Source: Malonomonas sp036526255
GTDB lineage: Bacteria > Desulfobacterota > Desulfuromonadia > Desulfuromonadales > Geopsychrobacteraceae
DNA length: 64,000 bases
NCBI GenBank assembly: GCA_036526255.1
Contig: DATCYW010000058.1
Span: 55,990-119,989, forward strand
Reading direction: 5' to 3'
The notes beneath the pieces were generated by a model. The model made no database searches. It was not told where the DNA came from and saw only the letters and a program-made list of their open reading frames with translations. Position 1 is the stretch's first letter. Each line of letters opens with the position of its first letter. Shown here one piece after another: positions 43,136-51,863 of the stretch. Position numbers and translations under genes: made by a program.

Positions 43136-44092
43136 ATGAATCTGTTTCGTCGTATCTTTCATCCCCTGATCGCCTTTATCGGCATCCAAGTGGTCTGGAT
43201 TCTGTTGCTGGTCTCCTGGATCTACTGGTTTCTTGGCCGCCATCAGCAGCTCAAGGAACTGGCGGGCCGTTACCAGACAGAACTCTTGCCGGAGAAGACC
43301 GACTGGTTGATCCTCGCCGAAGGGATCGTCCTGCTGGTGGCGATTCTGGTCGGCATCTACGTCATCTTTCTCTACTGGCGCCGCCAGGCAGCGCTCAACC
43401 ATGCTCAGCGTAATTTCATCAATCAGGTGACCCATGAGCTGAAATCGCCGCTGGCTTCGATCCAGCTACATCTTGACACCATCGAAATGCGCCAGCCGGA
43501 GCCGCAGCAGCTGCAGAAGTTCGTCAAGCTGATGCAGGGGGATGCGGAGCGGTTGCACGGACTGATCAACAACCTGTTAACGGCCGGACAGCTGGAACAC
43601 AAATCCGGCCACCTCAATCTGCGCCAGGCCGACCTCTCGCAGTCCATCGAAGCTTATCTGCAACGGGAGTCGGTCGGATTTCCGGAGCAGGGGCAGCTGA
43701 GCTGGATGGTCGAACCTGGGCTGATCGCCAAGTTCGACAGCGAAATGCTCGAGACCGCGGTACGCAACCTGCTGGAGAACGCCATCCTCTACGCCGAGGG
43801 GGCGCCAAAGGTTACAGTCAGCCTGAAAAGAAAGAATAAAATGGCTCACCTGTCTGTCGCCGACCAGGGGCGCGGGATAGATTCAAATTACCACAAAAAA
43901 GTCTTCCGCATGTTTTATCGCATCCGCCGCGGCGACCGCACCATCCGCGGCAGCGGGCTGGGGCTGTTCATCGTCCGTAACGTCATCCGCCTACACCGCG
44001 GCAAGGTCTGGCTGGAAAGCCCCGGCAGCGGTCGCGGCACCACCGTCCACCTGCTGATTCCACTGACCCTGCCGGAGAACCCCGATGAGTGA
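43136..44092 (+). CDS. sensor histidine kinase
   Basis: A 318-aa protein. Two membrane helices (about 8-30 and 58-80) frame a very short periplasmic loop; a cytoplasmic HisKA domain follows with phospho-acceptor His in QVTHELKSPLASIQLHL, then HATPase_c with N box NLLENAILYAEG, G1 DQGRGI and G2 GSGLGLFIV. Start at MNLFRRIF has AGAGAAGG directly before. The response regulator gene overlaps its end by 8 nt, so the two form a two-component operon. No HAMP domain. Stimulus unknown. Confidence 0.9.
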   Translation: MNLFRRIFHPLIAFIGIQVVWILLLVSWIYWFLGRHQQLKELAGRYQTELLPEKTDWLILAEGIVLLVAILVGIYVIFLYWRRQAALNHAQRNFINQVTHELKSPLASIQLHLDTIEMRQPEPQQLQKFVKLMQGDAERLHGLINNLLTAGQLEHKSGHLNLRQADLSQSIEAYLQRESVGFPEQGQLSWMVEPGLIAKFDSEMLETAVRNLLENAILYAEGAPKVTVSLKRKNKMAHLSVADQGRGIDSNYHKKVFRMFYRIRRGDRTIRGSGLGLFIVRNVIRLHRGKVWLESPGSGRGTTVHLLIPLTLPENPDE

Positions 44093-44795
44093 AAAGATCC
44101 CGATCCTGTTGGTTGAGGACGAACCGCATATCGCCCAAGGGTTGATCTATAACTTGCAGGCCGAAAACTACCAGGTCAGTCACGTGGAGAGCGGCGAAGA
44201 CGCCCTCAGCCATCTGGCCGTTCACGCCTGCGCGCTGCTGATTCTTGACCTGCAGCTGCCGGGGATCGACGGCCTTGAGGTCTGCCGCAGGGTGCGCAAT
44301 CAGAATCGGCAGCTGCCGATTCTGATGCTGACCGCCAGAGGTGCCGAGCAGGACCGGATTGCCGGGCTCAGCGAAGGCGCGGATGACTACCTGAGCAAGC
44401 CCTTTAACCTGAAAGAATTTCTGCTGCGGGTCAATGCTCTGCTGCGGCGCTCCAGCTGGCAACAGCCGCTGGCACTGAACAGCAACTACCAGTTCGGCAG
44501 CAACGACATCGATCTGAAGACCCATCAGGCCGACACCGCCAACGGCAGACTGCAACTGACTGAACTTGAGATGAAGATGCTCGGCAAGTTTTTTGAAAAC
44601 GAAGGGAGCGTTATCTCCCGTGGTGAACTGCTCAAATCGGTCTGGGATCTCAAGCCGGATACCGAAACCAGAACGCTGGATAACTTCATTGTCCGGTTGC
44701 GCAAATATTTTGAACGCGATCCGGGCAAACCCCGCCACTTTCTCACCATCCGCGGCCGCGGTTACCGGTTTGTCAAACAGCCGGAACAGGATTAA
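44085..44795 (+). CDS. OmpR/PhoB-family response regulator
   Basis: A 236-aa protein. The receiver domain (1-118) has acidic pocket E11/D12, phospho-acceptor D55 in LLILDLQLPGIDG and Lys at about 106 (SKPF). A winged-helix DNA-binding domain (about 135-232) follows with the RTLDNFIVRLRKYFERDP recognition-helix region. Translationally coupled with the kinase upstream. Targets unknown; the transporter at 44856 follows 60 bp downstream and could be one. Confidence 0.93.
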   Translation: MSEKIPILLVEDEPHIAQGLIYNLQAENYQVSHVESGEDALSHLAVHACALLILDLQLPGIDGLEVCRRVRNQNRQLPILMLTARGAEQDRIAGLSEGADDYLSKPFNLKEFLLRVNALLRRSSWQQPLALNSNYQFGSNDIDLKTHQADTANGRLQLTELEMKMLGKFFENEGSVISRGELLKSVWDLKPDTETRTLDNFIVRLRKYFERDPGKPRHFLTIRGRGYRFVKQPEQD

Positions 44796-44855
44796 TCTTG
44801 CAGCAAAAATGAAACCTGCTTAAATAGCAACGACCTTAAGCAGACCGGAGACACA

Positions 44856-47198
44856 ATGGGCCAGCCGTTCAATGACATCTCTTTCGTGCAGCGCTTTGCG
44901 CGGATTTTCTTCCCCAGCCCGCAGAAAAAACCCGTCCAGAATCCGAGCAACAAGCTCGGCACCCTGATCGGCGTCTTCACCCCGACCATCCTGACCATTC
45001 TCGGCGTTATCATGTACCTGCGCTTCGGCTGGGTGGTCGGTCAGGTCGGGGTGCTAAAAACCCTGCTGATCGTCGCGCTGGCCAACGCCATCACGCTGAT
45101 CACCTCGCTCTGCCTGTCGGCGGTCGCCACCAACTCGCGGGTCGGAGTCGGCGGCGCCTACTTCATTATCTCGCGCAGCCTGGGGCTGGAAATCGGCGCC
45201 GCGATCGGCCTGCCGCTGTTCCTCTCCCAAACCCTCTCGGTCACGCTCTATGCCTTCGGTCTGGCCGAATCGCTGCGCCTGGTCTGGCCCGATGCGCCGC
45301 TGATGGCCTGCACCTTCGTCATCATCATTCTGGTTGCCGCCATCGCCTTTCGTGGTGCCGGCGCCGCGCTGCGCAGCCAGGTCCCGATCATGGGACTGAT
45401 TGCGCTGTCTGTCCTGGCGCTGGCGCTGGGCGCCGCTTTCGGCGAAAGCATCCCGGCACCAGCCATCCCGCAAGCCTTTGAAGCGGTCGGCTTCTGGACG
45501 GTCTTCGCCATCTTCTTCCCGGCGGTCACCGGCATCATGGCCGGACTGAGCCTCTCCGGCGACCTGGAAGACCCGCGAAAATCGATTCCGCGCGGCACCC
45601 TGCTGGCCGTTCTGACCGGCTTCGCCGTTTACCTGCTAGTGCCCCTGCTGCTAAGCCTCGGAGCTGATCCGGCGGCGCTGCGGGACGATCCGCTGATCTG
45701 GACGAAAATTTCGCTGTTCGGACCCTGGCTGATCCTGCCCGGGCTCTGGGGAGCCATCTTCTCTTCGGCGGTCGGTTCGATGCTCGGCGCACCGCGCACG
45801 CTGCAGGCGCTCGCTCAGGACCATCTGGCCCCAAAGCTGCTGGCCGGACAGAAAAACGGCCATTCGGAGCCGGTCTACGGCCTGCTGTTCACCCTGGTGC
45901 TGGCACTCGGTGCCGTCTTTCTCGGTGACCTGAACCGGGTTGCGACTGTCGTCACGATGTTTTTCCTCAGCGTCTATGGCACCGTCAACCTGGTCGCCGC
46001 GCTGGAAAAACTCTCCGGCAACCCCTCCTGGCGGCCGCGGGTCAATGTCCCCTGGTGGTTGAGCCTGCTCGGCGCGCTGGCCTGCTTCGCGGTGATGATG
46101 CTGATTCACCTGCCGGCCAGCCTGATCGCGATCGCCGTTGAACTGGCGATCTGGCTGCTGCTCAAGCGTCATCTGCGCAAAAAATCGCGTGGCGACCTGC
46201 GCCGCGATGTCTATGAGGCGCTGATCCGCTGGTCGCTGCTGAAACTGATTGAACACCCGATGACCGCGCGCAACTGGCGACCAAACATGCTGGTGTTTGT
46301 CGGCGACATCGAAAAGCGCCTTGATCTGGTCCGCTATGCGGCCTGGTTCAGCGAGCAGCGCGGCGTAGTCACCATCAGTGAGCTGGTGGTCGGCGACCTG
46401 CTGACGCTGGATATCGACATCGAGCAACATCGCCAGCAGATCAACAAGGTACTGCTGCGCGAGGGGATTCCCGCCTTCGGTGAAATAAATGTCGTGCAGG
46501 ATGTAGAAAAAGGGATTGTCGCCGTGGCGCAGTCCAACGGCATCGCTGGAATTGAAAGCAACACGGTGATGCTGGGCTGGCCGGACGACCCGGCGCGGAT
46601 GGTCGCCTTTTTGAAGATCATCCGGCGCCTGAAGCGACTTAATCAGTCGCTGCTGATCGGCCGGGTCAAACCGCTGCCACGCCACAATGAGGGGGCCAAA
46701 CGACGAATCGATATCTGGTGGGGGGGATTGCAGCGCAACGGCGACCTGATGCTGCTGCTGGCTTATCTGCTCAGCCGCAACCCGGAATGGCGCCACAGCA
46801 CCATCCGCATTCTCAGCGTCGCTTCGAACGAGCTGATGCGGGAGAAAACCGAGAACTTTCTGAAAAAGCTGATCCCGGAAATCCGTATCGGCGCCAAAGT
46901 CGAGGTCAGTATCAAACCGGATGCTGTCAGCATCAAAGAGACGATCCTGCAGAAGAGTGGTGACGCCGACCTGGTGCTGCTCGGCCTGGGCTGCCCCGAG
47001 GAGGGGGATGAAGAGAGCTACGCCAAGCGTCTCTACCAGTTGGCCGAAGGGCTGCCGTCCTGCTTCTTCATCCACAACGGCAGCCTGTTTATCGGCGAAT
47101 TGATCACCCCGGACGGAGAGGATCTGCAGCAGAGCAGCCTGCCAACGGCACAAAAAACCGCAGCAGAGGAGCCCTCTGCTGCGGACGAAAAAGAATAG
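44856..47198 (+). CDS. SLC12-like Na-K-Cl cotransporter/amino acid permease family protein
   Basis: A 780-aa protein. An APC-superfamily membrane domain (about residues 25-440, 12 helices) has the SLC12 pattern LGTLIGVFTPTILTILGVIMYLRFG (seen as GVFTPTILTILGVI) and SLSGDLEDPRKSIPRGTLLA. A large cytoplasmic C-terminal domain (about 450-760) resembles that of Na-K-Cl cotransporters. The last residues (KTAAEEPSAADEKE) are encoded by a perfect hairpin that doubles as a terminator for the opposite strand. GGAG precedes the ATG. Substrate is inferred from family only. Confidence 0.88.
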   Translation: MGQPFNDISFVQRFARIFFPSPQKKPVQNPSNKLGTLIGVFTPTILTILGVIMYLRFGWVVGQVGVLKTLLIVALANAITLITSLCLSAVATNSRVGVGGAYFIISRSLGLEIGAAIGLPLFLSQTLSVTLYAFGLAESLRLVWPDAPLMACTFVIIILVAAIAFRGAGAALRSQVPIMGLIALSVLALALGAAFGESIPAPAIPQAFEAVGFWTVFAIFFPAVTGIMAGLSLSGDLEDPRKSIPRGTLLAVLTGFAVYLLVPLLLSLGADPAALRDDPLIWTKISLFGPWLILPGLWGAIFSSAVGSMLGAPRTLQALAQDHLAPKLLAGQKNGHSEPVYGLLFTLVLALGAVFLGDLNRVATVVTMFFLSVYGTVNLVAALEKLSGNPSWRPRVNVPWWLSLLGALACFAVMMLIHLPASLIAIAVELAIWLLLKRHLRKKSRGDLRRDVYEALIRWSLLKLIEHPMTARNWRPNMLVFVGDIEKRLDLVRYAAWFSEQRGVVTISELVVGDLLTLDIDIEQHRQQINKVLLREGIPAFGEINVVQDVEKGIVAVAQSNGIAGIESNTVMLGWPDDPARMVAFLKIIRRLKRLNQSLLIGRVKPLPRHNEGAKRRIDIWWGGLQRNGDLMLLLAYLLSRNPEWRHSTIRILSVASNELMREKTENFLKKLIPEIRIGAKVEVSIKPDAVSIKETILQKSGDADLVLLGLGCPEEGDEESYAKRLYQLAEGLPSCFFIHNGSLFIGELITPDGEDLQQSSLPTAQKTAAEEPSAADEKE
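47151..47184 (-). terminator. intrinsic terminator for the sulfite reductase operon, inside the transporter coding end
   Basis: A 12-bp perfect stem (47158-47169 with 47173-47184) has a 3-nt loop. On the minus strand it is followed at once by six T residues (opposite AAAAAA 47152-47157). It lies within the last codons of the convergent transporter gene. Confidence 0.85.
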
Positions 47199-47219
47199 CT
47201 GAGCTAAACAGCCGCGGCT

Positions 47220-47900
47220 TCAGTCCGCGGCGACTTCTCCCAACGCGATCAGACGCAATTGCTCGAGCGAGCTCTCTTCGAGCAGCTTGCCGAGGCGGCA
47301 CTTGCGCCCCTGTGCTTCAAACCAGTCAACCAGCCGCTGCACTGCGGCCAGCGCCTGCTCATCATCAGGGAGATGCTCCAGCAGCCGCTGACTCAACCGC
47401 GGCTGACTGCCGCCATTGCCGCCGATCATCAGGTTCCAGCCGCGCGGCGTACCGATCAGGCCGATATCCCTGATGCAGGTTTCGCCACAGTCATTCGGGC
47501 AACCGGAGACCGCCATCTTCATCTTCCAGGGGAGCGGCCGGCCGTGGAAACGCTTGTCCATTTCCAGCCCGACCCCGATCGAATCCTGCAAGCCTCGTTT
47601 GCAGCAATCGGTTCCCGGGCAAATTTTGACGCTGCGCACACAAAGGCCGGTGGTGTAACCGATCGGCGCCCCCAGATCCTGCCAGGCGGCATCGATGTCA
47701 GCTTCGGCCAGGCCGATCAGCGCCAGTCGCTGGGCACTGGTCACTTTAATCATCGGCACCTGATACTTGTCGGCGACATCGGCGATGTTCCGCAGTTGTT
47801 CTCGACTGATCAGTCCGGCCGGGGTATGGGGAACAATCGCATAGGTCTGCCGGTCTCGCTGCACAATGGCGCCCTTCTCTTTGATATCCTGCTTGAGCAT
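47220..47900 (-). CDS. low-molecular-weight assimilatory-type sulfite reductase (siroheme/4Fe-4S)
   Basis: A 226-aa protein. One ferredoxin-like nitrite/sulfite reductase half domain (about 25-80) is followed by the cluster domain with C94-x4-C99 in KICPGTDCCKRG and C134-x3-C138 in VSGCPNDCGE, the coupled siroheme-[4Fe-4S] site. The length (about 27 kDa) fits the small low-spin sulfite reductases described from Desulfovibrio and Desulfuromonas, which reduce sulfite to sulfide in one subunit. Start MLKQDIKE has AGGAT 7 nt upstream. It lies 11 nt after the rubredoxin-DUF2231 gene. Confidence 0.88.
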   Translation of the reverse strand: MLKQDIKEKGAIVQRDRQTYAIVPHTPAGLISREQLRNIADVADKYQVPMIKVTSAQRLALIGLAEADIDAAWQDLGAPIGYTTGLCVRSVKICPGTDCCKRGLQDSIGVGLEMDKRFHGRPLPWKMKMAVSGCPNDCGETCIRDIGLIGTPRGWNLMIGGNGGSQPRLSQRLLEHLPDDEQALAAVQRLVDWFEAQGRKCRLGKLLEESSLEQLRLIALGEVAAD

Positions 47901-47911
47901 TTCGTTATCCT

Positions 47912-48499
47912 TTACTTCCCGTTTTTTGCAAACACCAGCATCCCGCCGTAATGACCGAGCAGGGTCACGCAGCCAAGCATCGCTGCAATCACCAGCAGAA
48001 ACAGCCAGGCCGGCCAACCGCCAGCAGTCAGAACTTCGGGGGACTGCCAGCGCCAGATAACAGCGAACAGCCCTAAAACCGACAGACAGCTGGCAGGGAC
48101 GATTTTCTTGCGAAAGATCGGCGCCGACTGACCGCCGTAATTACGCTTCCAGTCGTACAGCCCGGTGCCGAAGGTCGGCGGCACCGACAGAACCGCGACA
48201 ACCAGCAGATAAAATGCCGTGGTTTCGAAAGAACCACTGCCTAACAGGACAAACAGCCCGAGAAACAGCACCGTGGTCGGTATCAACGCATTCGGGAAAT
48301 GCGCCGAAACGGCGTGCGGCTCAAAAACATCGAGCATTTCCTGAAACAGGCCGACCTTCGGTTGGCTTGCGGCACTGCCGGCAGGCTCGGTCACCAGTTC
48401 AAACTTGCTCGCATCGGCGTGACAGACCGGGCATTCGTCCGGTGGCCTGTCCCCTTTATGCAGATAGCCACAGACAACGCAGCGCCAGACCTTTTCCAT
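47912..48499 (-). CDS. rubredoxin-like domain fused to DUF2231 membrane domain
   Basis: A 195-aa protein. An N-terminal rubrerythrin-type rubredoxin domain, C7-x2-C10 and C23-x2-C26 (WRCVVCGYLHKGDRPPDECP), is followed by a linker and a DUF2231-type membrane domain with four helices starting HAVSAHFPNALIPTTVLFLG and containing YDWKRNYGG. It could pass electrons between the membrane quinone pool and a cytosolic partner; the small sulfite reductase gene directly downstream is the obvious candidate. Start at MEKVWRC has GGGGA upstream. Confidence 0.83.
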   Translation of the reverse strand: MEKVWRCVVCGYLHKGDRPPDECPVCHADASKFELVTEPAGSAASQPKVGLFQEMLDVFEPHAVSAHFPNALIPTTVLFLGLFVLLGSGSFETTAFYLLVVAVLSVPPTFGTGLYDWKRNYGGQSAPIFRKKIVPASCLSVLGLFAVIWRWQSPEVLTAGGWPAWLFLLVIAAMLGCVTLLGHYGGMLVFAKNGK

Positions 48500-48681
48500 A
48501 AGACATCCCCCTGCAATAGAATTTCGACAGGCGACAAAAGCCGCCGTCAGGAATAAGCGGTTTGAATCCAACCCGCTTTCTACTATAATCTCCGCTCAAA
48601 TTCCTAATCTAAACGGTTTTTCCATTTTAACCATCTGGGTTATTTTTCCAATCGATTAATGACTTTCCAAGGAGAGAAGCG

Positions 48682-49674
48682 ATGAAAGCAGTATTGATGG
48701 CAGAATTCGGCGCTGCCGAAGTCATGCAGGTCGGCGAAACCGACACGCCGCAACCAAAAGCCAACGAAGTTCTGATCAAGGTGGTGGCGACCAGCATCAA
48801 CCGCCCGGACCTGGTGCAACGACTGGGCAACTATCCGGCGCCGGCCGGCGACTCGCAGATCCTCGGTCTGGAAGTGGCCGGAACCATCGCCGCAGTCGGT
48901 AGTGACGTGACCGACTGGAAGATCGGCGAGCGGGTGATGGCGCTGGTCGGCGGCGGCGGTTACGCCGAGTATGCCGTCGCTTACCAGAACCACCTGATGC
49001 CGATTCCGGAGAGCATGAGCTTCGAGGAAGCGGCCTGCGTCAACGAAAGCTACATCACCGCCTTTCTCAACGTCTTCATGATCGGCGGCCTGCAGGACGG
49101 CCAGACGGCGATCCTGCACGGCGGCGGTGGCGGCGTCAACACCGCGGCGATCCAACTGGCCAAGGCATTGACCCCCAACGCCAAGCTGATCGTCACCGCC
49201 CATCCGAGCAAGATGGAGCGGGTCAAGGCGCTTGGCGCCGATCTGCTGATCGACTTCACCACCACCCCCGACTTCAGCGATGCCATCAAGGAGTTCACCG
49301 GCAAAAAAGGGGTCGACCTGATCCTCGACCATGTTGGCGCCAAATACCTGAAGCCGAACATGAATTCACTTGGCTACCAGGGAAAACTGGTGATCATCGG
49401 TGTCATCAGCGGCATCAAGGCAGAGCTCAATCTGGCGTTGATGATGGTCAAGCGCCAGCAGATCATCGGCTCCGTTTTACGCAGCCGCCCGGTGGCAGAG
49501 AAGGGCGAAATCATCGCCGAATTCACCCGCCGCGCACTGCCTAAATTTGCCGATCGCACCATCGTGCCGATTATCGAAAAAGTCTTCCCGCTCGAAGCAG
49601 TGGTTGATGCACACCGGATGATGGAAGCGGATCAGCATTTCGGCAAAATCGTCCTGAAAGTCGCCGACGCCTGA
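48682..49674 (+). CDS. NAD(P)H:quinone oxidoreductase (QOR-type MDR)
   Basis: A 330-aa medium-chain dehydrogenase/reductase without the structural or catalytic zinc ligands. Signs are ATSINRPDLVQRLGNYP, LGLEVAGTIAAVGSDV, the NADPH fold motif LHGGGGGVNTAAIQLAKAL and DLILDHVGAKYL. It is closest to the human PIG3/TP53I3-like quinone oxidoreductase group. AAGGAGAG precedes the ATG. Monocistronic with a strong terminator. Confidence 0.9.
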   Translation: MKAVLMAEFGAAEVMQVGETDTPQPKANEVLIKVVATSINRPDLVQRLGNYPAPAGDSQILGLEVAGTIAAVGSDVTDWKIGERVMALVGGGGYAEYAVAYQNHLMPIPESMSFEEAACVNESYITAFLNVFMIGGLQDGQTAILHGGGGGVNTAAIQLAKALTPNAKLIVTAHPSKMERVKALGADLLIDFTTTPDFSDAIKEFTGKKGVDLILDHVGAKYLKPNMNSLGYQGKLVIIGVISGIKAELNLALMMVKRQQIIGSVLRSRPVAEKGEIIAEFTRRALPKFADRTIVPIIEKVFPLEAVVDAHRMMEADQHFGKIVLKVADA

Positions 49675-49690
49675 GAACAGCGCTCTAACG

Positions 49691-49731
49691 AAAAACGGCC
49701 TGCCCCCGAAAGGGAGCAGGCCGTTTTTTTT
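49691..49731. terminator. bidirectional intrinsic terminator
   Basis: A stem AAAAACGGCCTGC/GCAGGCCGTTTTT (about 13 bp) is followed by T8 on the plus strand and preceded by an A-run, between the quinone oxidoreductase and the converging CDGSH gene. Confidence 0.92.
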
Positions 49732-49744
49732 ACCTGCATGCTGA

Positions 49745-49993
49745 TCAGAGTTTCGACACCGGTACGCCGCAACTCTCATCACAATAAGGGGGCTGCGCAG
49801 TTTTTCCGCAACTGCAGAGATAAACCTGCTGGCGCGTTTTCAGCTCAAAGCGGGTCGGCGGCTGGTCACCTGTCTGATGGCCGCCATCGCAAAACGGCAG
49901 GTTGGACGATTTTCCGCAGTTGCAGCGGAAATAAACCCCCGCATCCAGCGTCAATCGGATCGGCATTCCGGCATCGGTATTGGACTTACTCAT
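49745..49993 (-). CDS. double CDGSH-type iron-sulfur protein, second site altered
   Basis: An 82-aa protein with two zf-CDGSH repeats. The first has the full 3Cys-1His set: C24, C26, C35 and H39 (CNCGKSSNLPFCDGGH). The second has C60, C62, C71 but C75 in place of His (CSCGKTAQPPYCDESC), so its cluster would be all-Cys if formed. The family carries redox-active [2Fe-2S] clusters. No membrane segment. The reading frame and ends are clear. Confidence 0.87.
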   Translation of the reverse strand: MSKSNTDAGMPIRLTLDAGVYFRCNCGKSSNLPFCDGGHQTGDQPPTRFELKTRQQVYLCSCGKTAQPPYCDESCGVPVSKL

Positions 49994-50028
49994 AAACTAA
50001 CAGCTCCTGTCTCTTCGCGACTGCCCGC

Positions 50029-50604
50029 TCAAGCGTTGATTTTACCAAGCAACCAGGCCATGTTTTCACCCAGGCGGGTCATGGTGCTCATCCCTTCTTC
50101 ATCCTGCGCCACCTCGCCGGGCAGACGGCCGAAACCAACATTCCAGTAGTTTGAGCCGGGGATAATCATCTGCGTGATCATAAAGAAATTTTGCAGGCTG
50201 TGCAGGGCGTGCATTGAACCGCCACGCCGCGCGACCACCACACCGGCACCGACCTTGCGCTGCAAGGGGTCCTGGTTGGCGCGCCCGACCATTCCGGAAC
50301 GATCGATCAACGCTTTGATCTCCGGGGTAATATCGGCAAAGTAGGTTGGCGACGCGAGGATGATGCCATCGGCGGCGAACATCTTTTCGATATGCTCATT
50401 GATCGCATCTCCGCCGACCGCGCATTTGCCGTCCAGCCGCTCCCAGCACTTCATGCAGGCAATACAGCCACGCAACGGCTTGCCGGCCAGCTGCACCAGC
50501 TCGGTTTCAATCCCGGCCTGTTCCAGCGGGGCAAACACCTGCCTGACCATTATCGCGGTATTCCCGTCCTTGCGGGCACTGCCGTTAAAAGCAACAACCT
50601 TCAT
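50029..50604 (-). CDS. NADPH-dependent FMN reductase/iron-sulfur flavoprotein-like
   Basis: A 191-aa flavodoxin-fold protein. The N-terminal FMN phosphate loop is VVAFNGSARKDGNTA. A Cys cluster CIACMKCWERLDGKC (C47, C50, C53, C61) is at the position that holds a [4Fe-4S] cluster in archaeal-type iron-sulfur flavoproteins; SPTYFADITPEIKALIDR is the second flavin loop. AGGAGT precedes the ATG at 50604. It could reduce quinones or act in oxidative defence; inference from family. Confidence 0.87.
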   Translation of the reverse strand: MKVVAFNGSARKDGNTAIMVRQVFAPLEQAGIETELVQLAGKPLRGCIACMKCWERLDGKCAVGGDAINEHIEKMFAADGIILASPTYFADITPEIKALIDRSGMVGRANQDPLQRKVGAGVVVARRGGSMHALHSLQNFFMITQMIIPGSNYWNVGFGRLPGEVAQDEEGMSTMTRLGENMAWLLGKINA

Positions 50605-50712
50605 TCTGAACTCCTTCGTGAAAAGAAAATGATTTGCGCCGGACAAGATAGCATGGGCAGATGCCGACGGCGATGTTAGACTGCAGCGGTTATCTTTTCA
50701 CGGAGAAAAACT

Positions 50713-51246
50713 ATGAAAAAAAGCAACCTGATCCTGATCGGCATGCCGGGCGCTGGCAAAAGCACCGTCGGGGTCATTCTGGCCAAGCGACTCGGTTTTA
50801 ACTTTATCGACACCGACCTCCTGATCCAGGCACAGCAAAGAAACCGCCTGCAGGAGATTATCGACACGCAGGGGCTGGAAAAATTCCGCCAGATCGAAGA
50901 GCAGGTATTGATCGACCTCAGCGCCAGCCGAACCATCATCGCGACCGGCGGCTCCGTGGTCTACAGCGAAGCCGGAATGGCCGCGTTGCAGCAGACCGGC
51001 CACCTGATCTACCTGCAGGAAGAGCTGGACCGACTGCTGCAGCGGATTGCCGATATGGGTCAACGCGGGTTGGTGATGGCCGCCGGACAAAGCTTCGAAC
51101 AGCTCTACCAGGAACGGACCCCGCGCTATGAAAAATATGCGGAATTAACCATCCCCTGCAACGAACTGACGGCTGAAGAGGTCGCCGCGCAGATCGAAAC
51201 CGAGGTGACCAACCGCGTCATCAACCAGCTTTCTCAGACCGATTGA
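50713..51246 (+). CDS. aroK: shikimate kinase
   Basis: A 177-aa P-loop kinase with Walker A GMPGAGKST (9-17), the shikimate-binding DTD motif (FIDTDLLIQ), a TGGSVVY loop (GGG position) and the lid QERTPRYEKYAEL. It phosphorylates shikimate in aromatic amino acid synthesis. No other aro gene is adjacent. Its last 13 bases overlap the converging CBS gene. Confidence 0.92.
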   Translation: MKKSNLILIGMPGAGKSTVGVILAKRLGFNFIDTDLLIQAQQRNRLQEIIDTQGLEKFRQIEEQVLIDLSASRTIIATGGSVVYSEAGMAALQQTGHLIYLQEELDRLLQRIADMGQRGLVMAAGQSFEQLYQERTPRYEKYAELTIPCNELTAEEVAAQIETEVTNRVINQLSQTD

Positions 51247-51668
51247 ATATAGTTGGTCAACTGGTTGATCAGAAATTCCTTTTCCGAGATCGAGGCCCGA
51301 ACCAGGTCGCCGATCGACACCAGGCCAAGCAGCTTGCCGTTTTCAATCACCGGCAGGTGCCGACTGCGCTTCTGCGTGACCAGGGCCATGCACTCTTCGA
51401 CCGACTGCCCCGGCAGGACGTAACAGACCTTGGACTCCATGATCGACTTCACCTTGGTGTCAAGCGACGAGGCACCCTTCAGAATCACCTTGCGGGCATA
51501 GTCACGCTCCGACATCAGGCCGACCACAGTCCCCTGCCCATCAACCACCACCAGCGCCCCCACATCAGCCTCGGCCATTTTCGCCAGAGCCACGTAGACG
51601 GTTTGTTCCTGATCGATCTGTAGAACCTCATGCCCTTTGACCGCCAGAATATCCTTGACTGTTTTCAT
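51234..51668 (-). CDS. CBS-domain pair protein
   Basis: A 144-aa protein made of two CBS domains (about 8-60 and 75-130), with VYVALAKMAEADVGALVVVDGQG and ECMALVTQKRSRHLPVIENGKLLGLVSIGDLV (seen as RSRHLPVIENGKLLG). It probably binds adenine nucleotides as a small regulatory module. Standalone; partner unknown. It converges with aroK with a 13-bp overlap at the ends. Confidence 0.9.
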   Translation of the reverse strand: MKTVKDILAVKGHEVLQIDQEQTVYVALAKMAEADVGALVVVDGQGTVVGLMSERDYARKVILKGASSLDTKVKSIMESKVCYVLPGQSVEECMALVTQKRSRHLPVIENGKLLGLVSIGDLVRASISEKEFLINQLTNYIQSV

Positions 51669-51863
51669 CGGTATCCTCCTTGTGGATGTAGGCTTGAAGC
51701 AGCAACCTCATTAAAGAGTATCGGCCGCGACAAATTTGTCAAAAAACTTCGGTCATTTCCCGAATGCACCGGCAGAAACAAGTTAGAAAGGTTCCGGCCC
51801 AGAGAAAACTGGTCTACAATACAAAGCTACGGTTTTTAATTCAGCTGCAGAAAAGGTGACCCG

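Noticed and set aside
45651..47153. Long minus-strand frame of about 500 codons
   Set aside because: It lies wholly opposite the SLC12-like transporter; Gln/Asp/His-rich composition marks it as a shadow frame.
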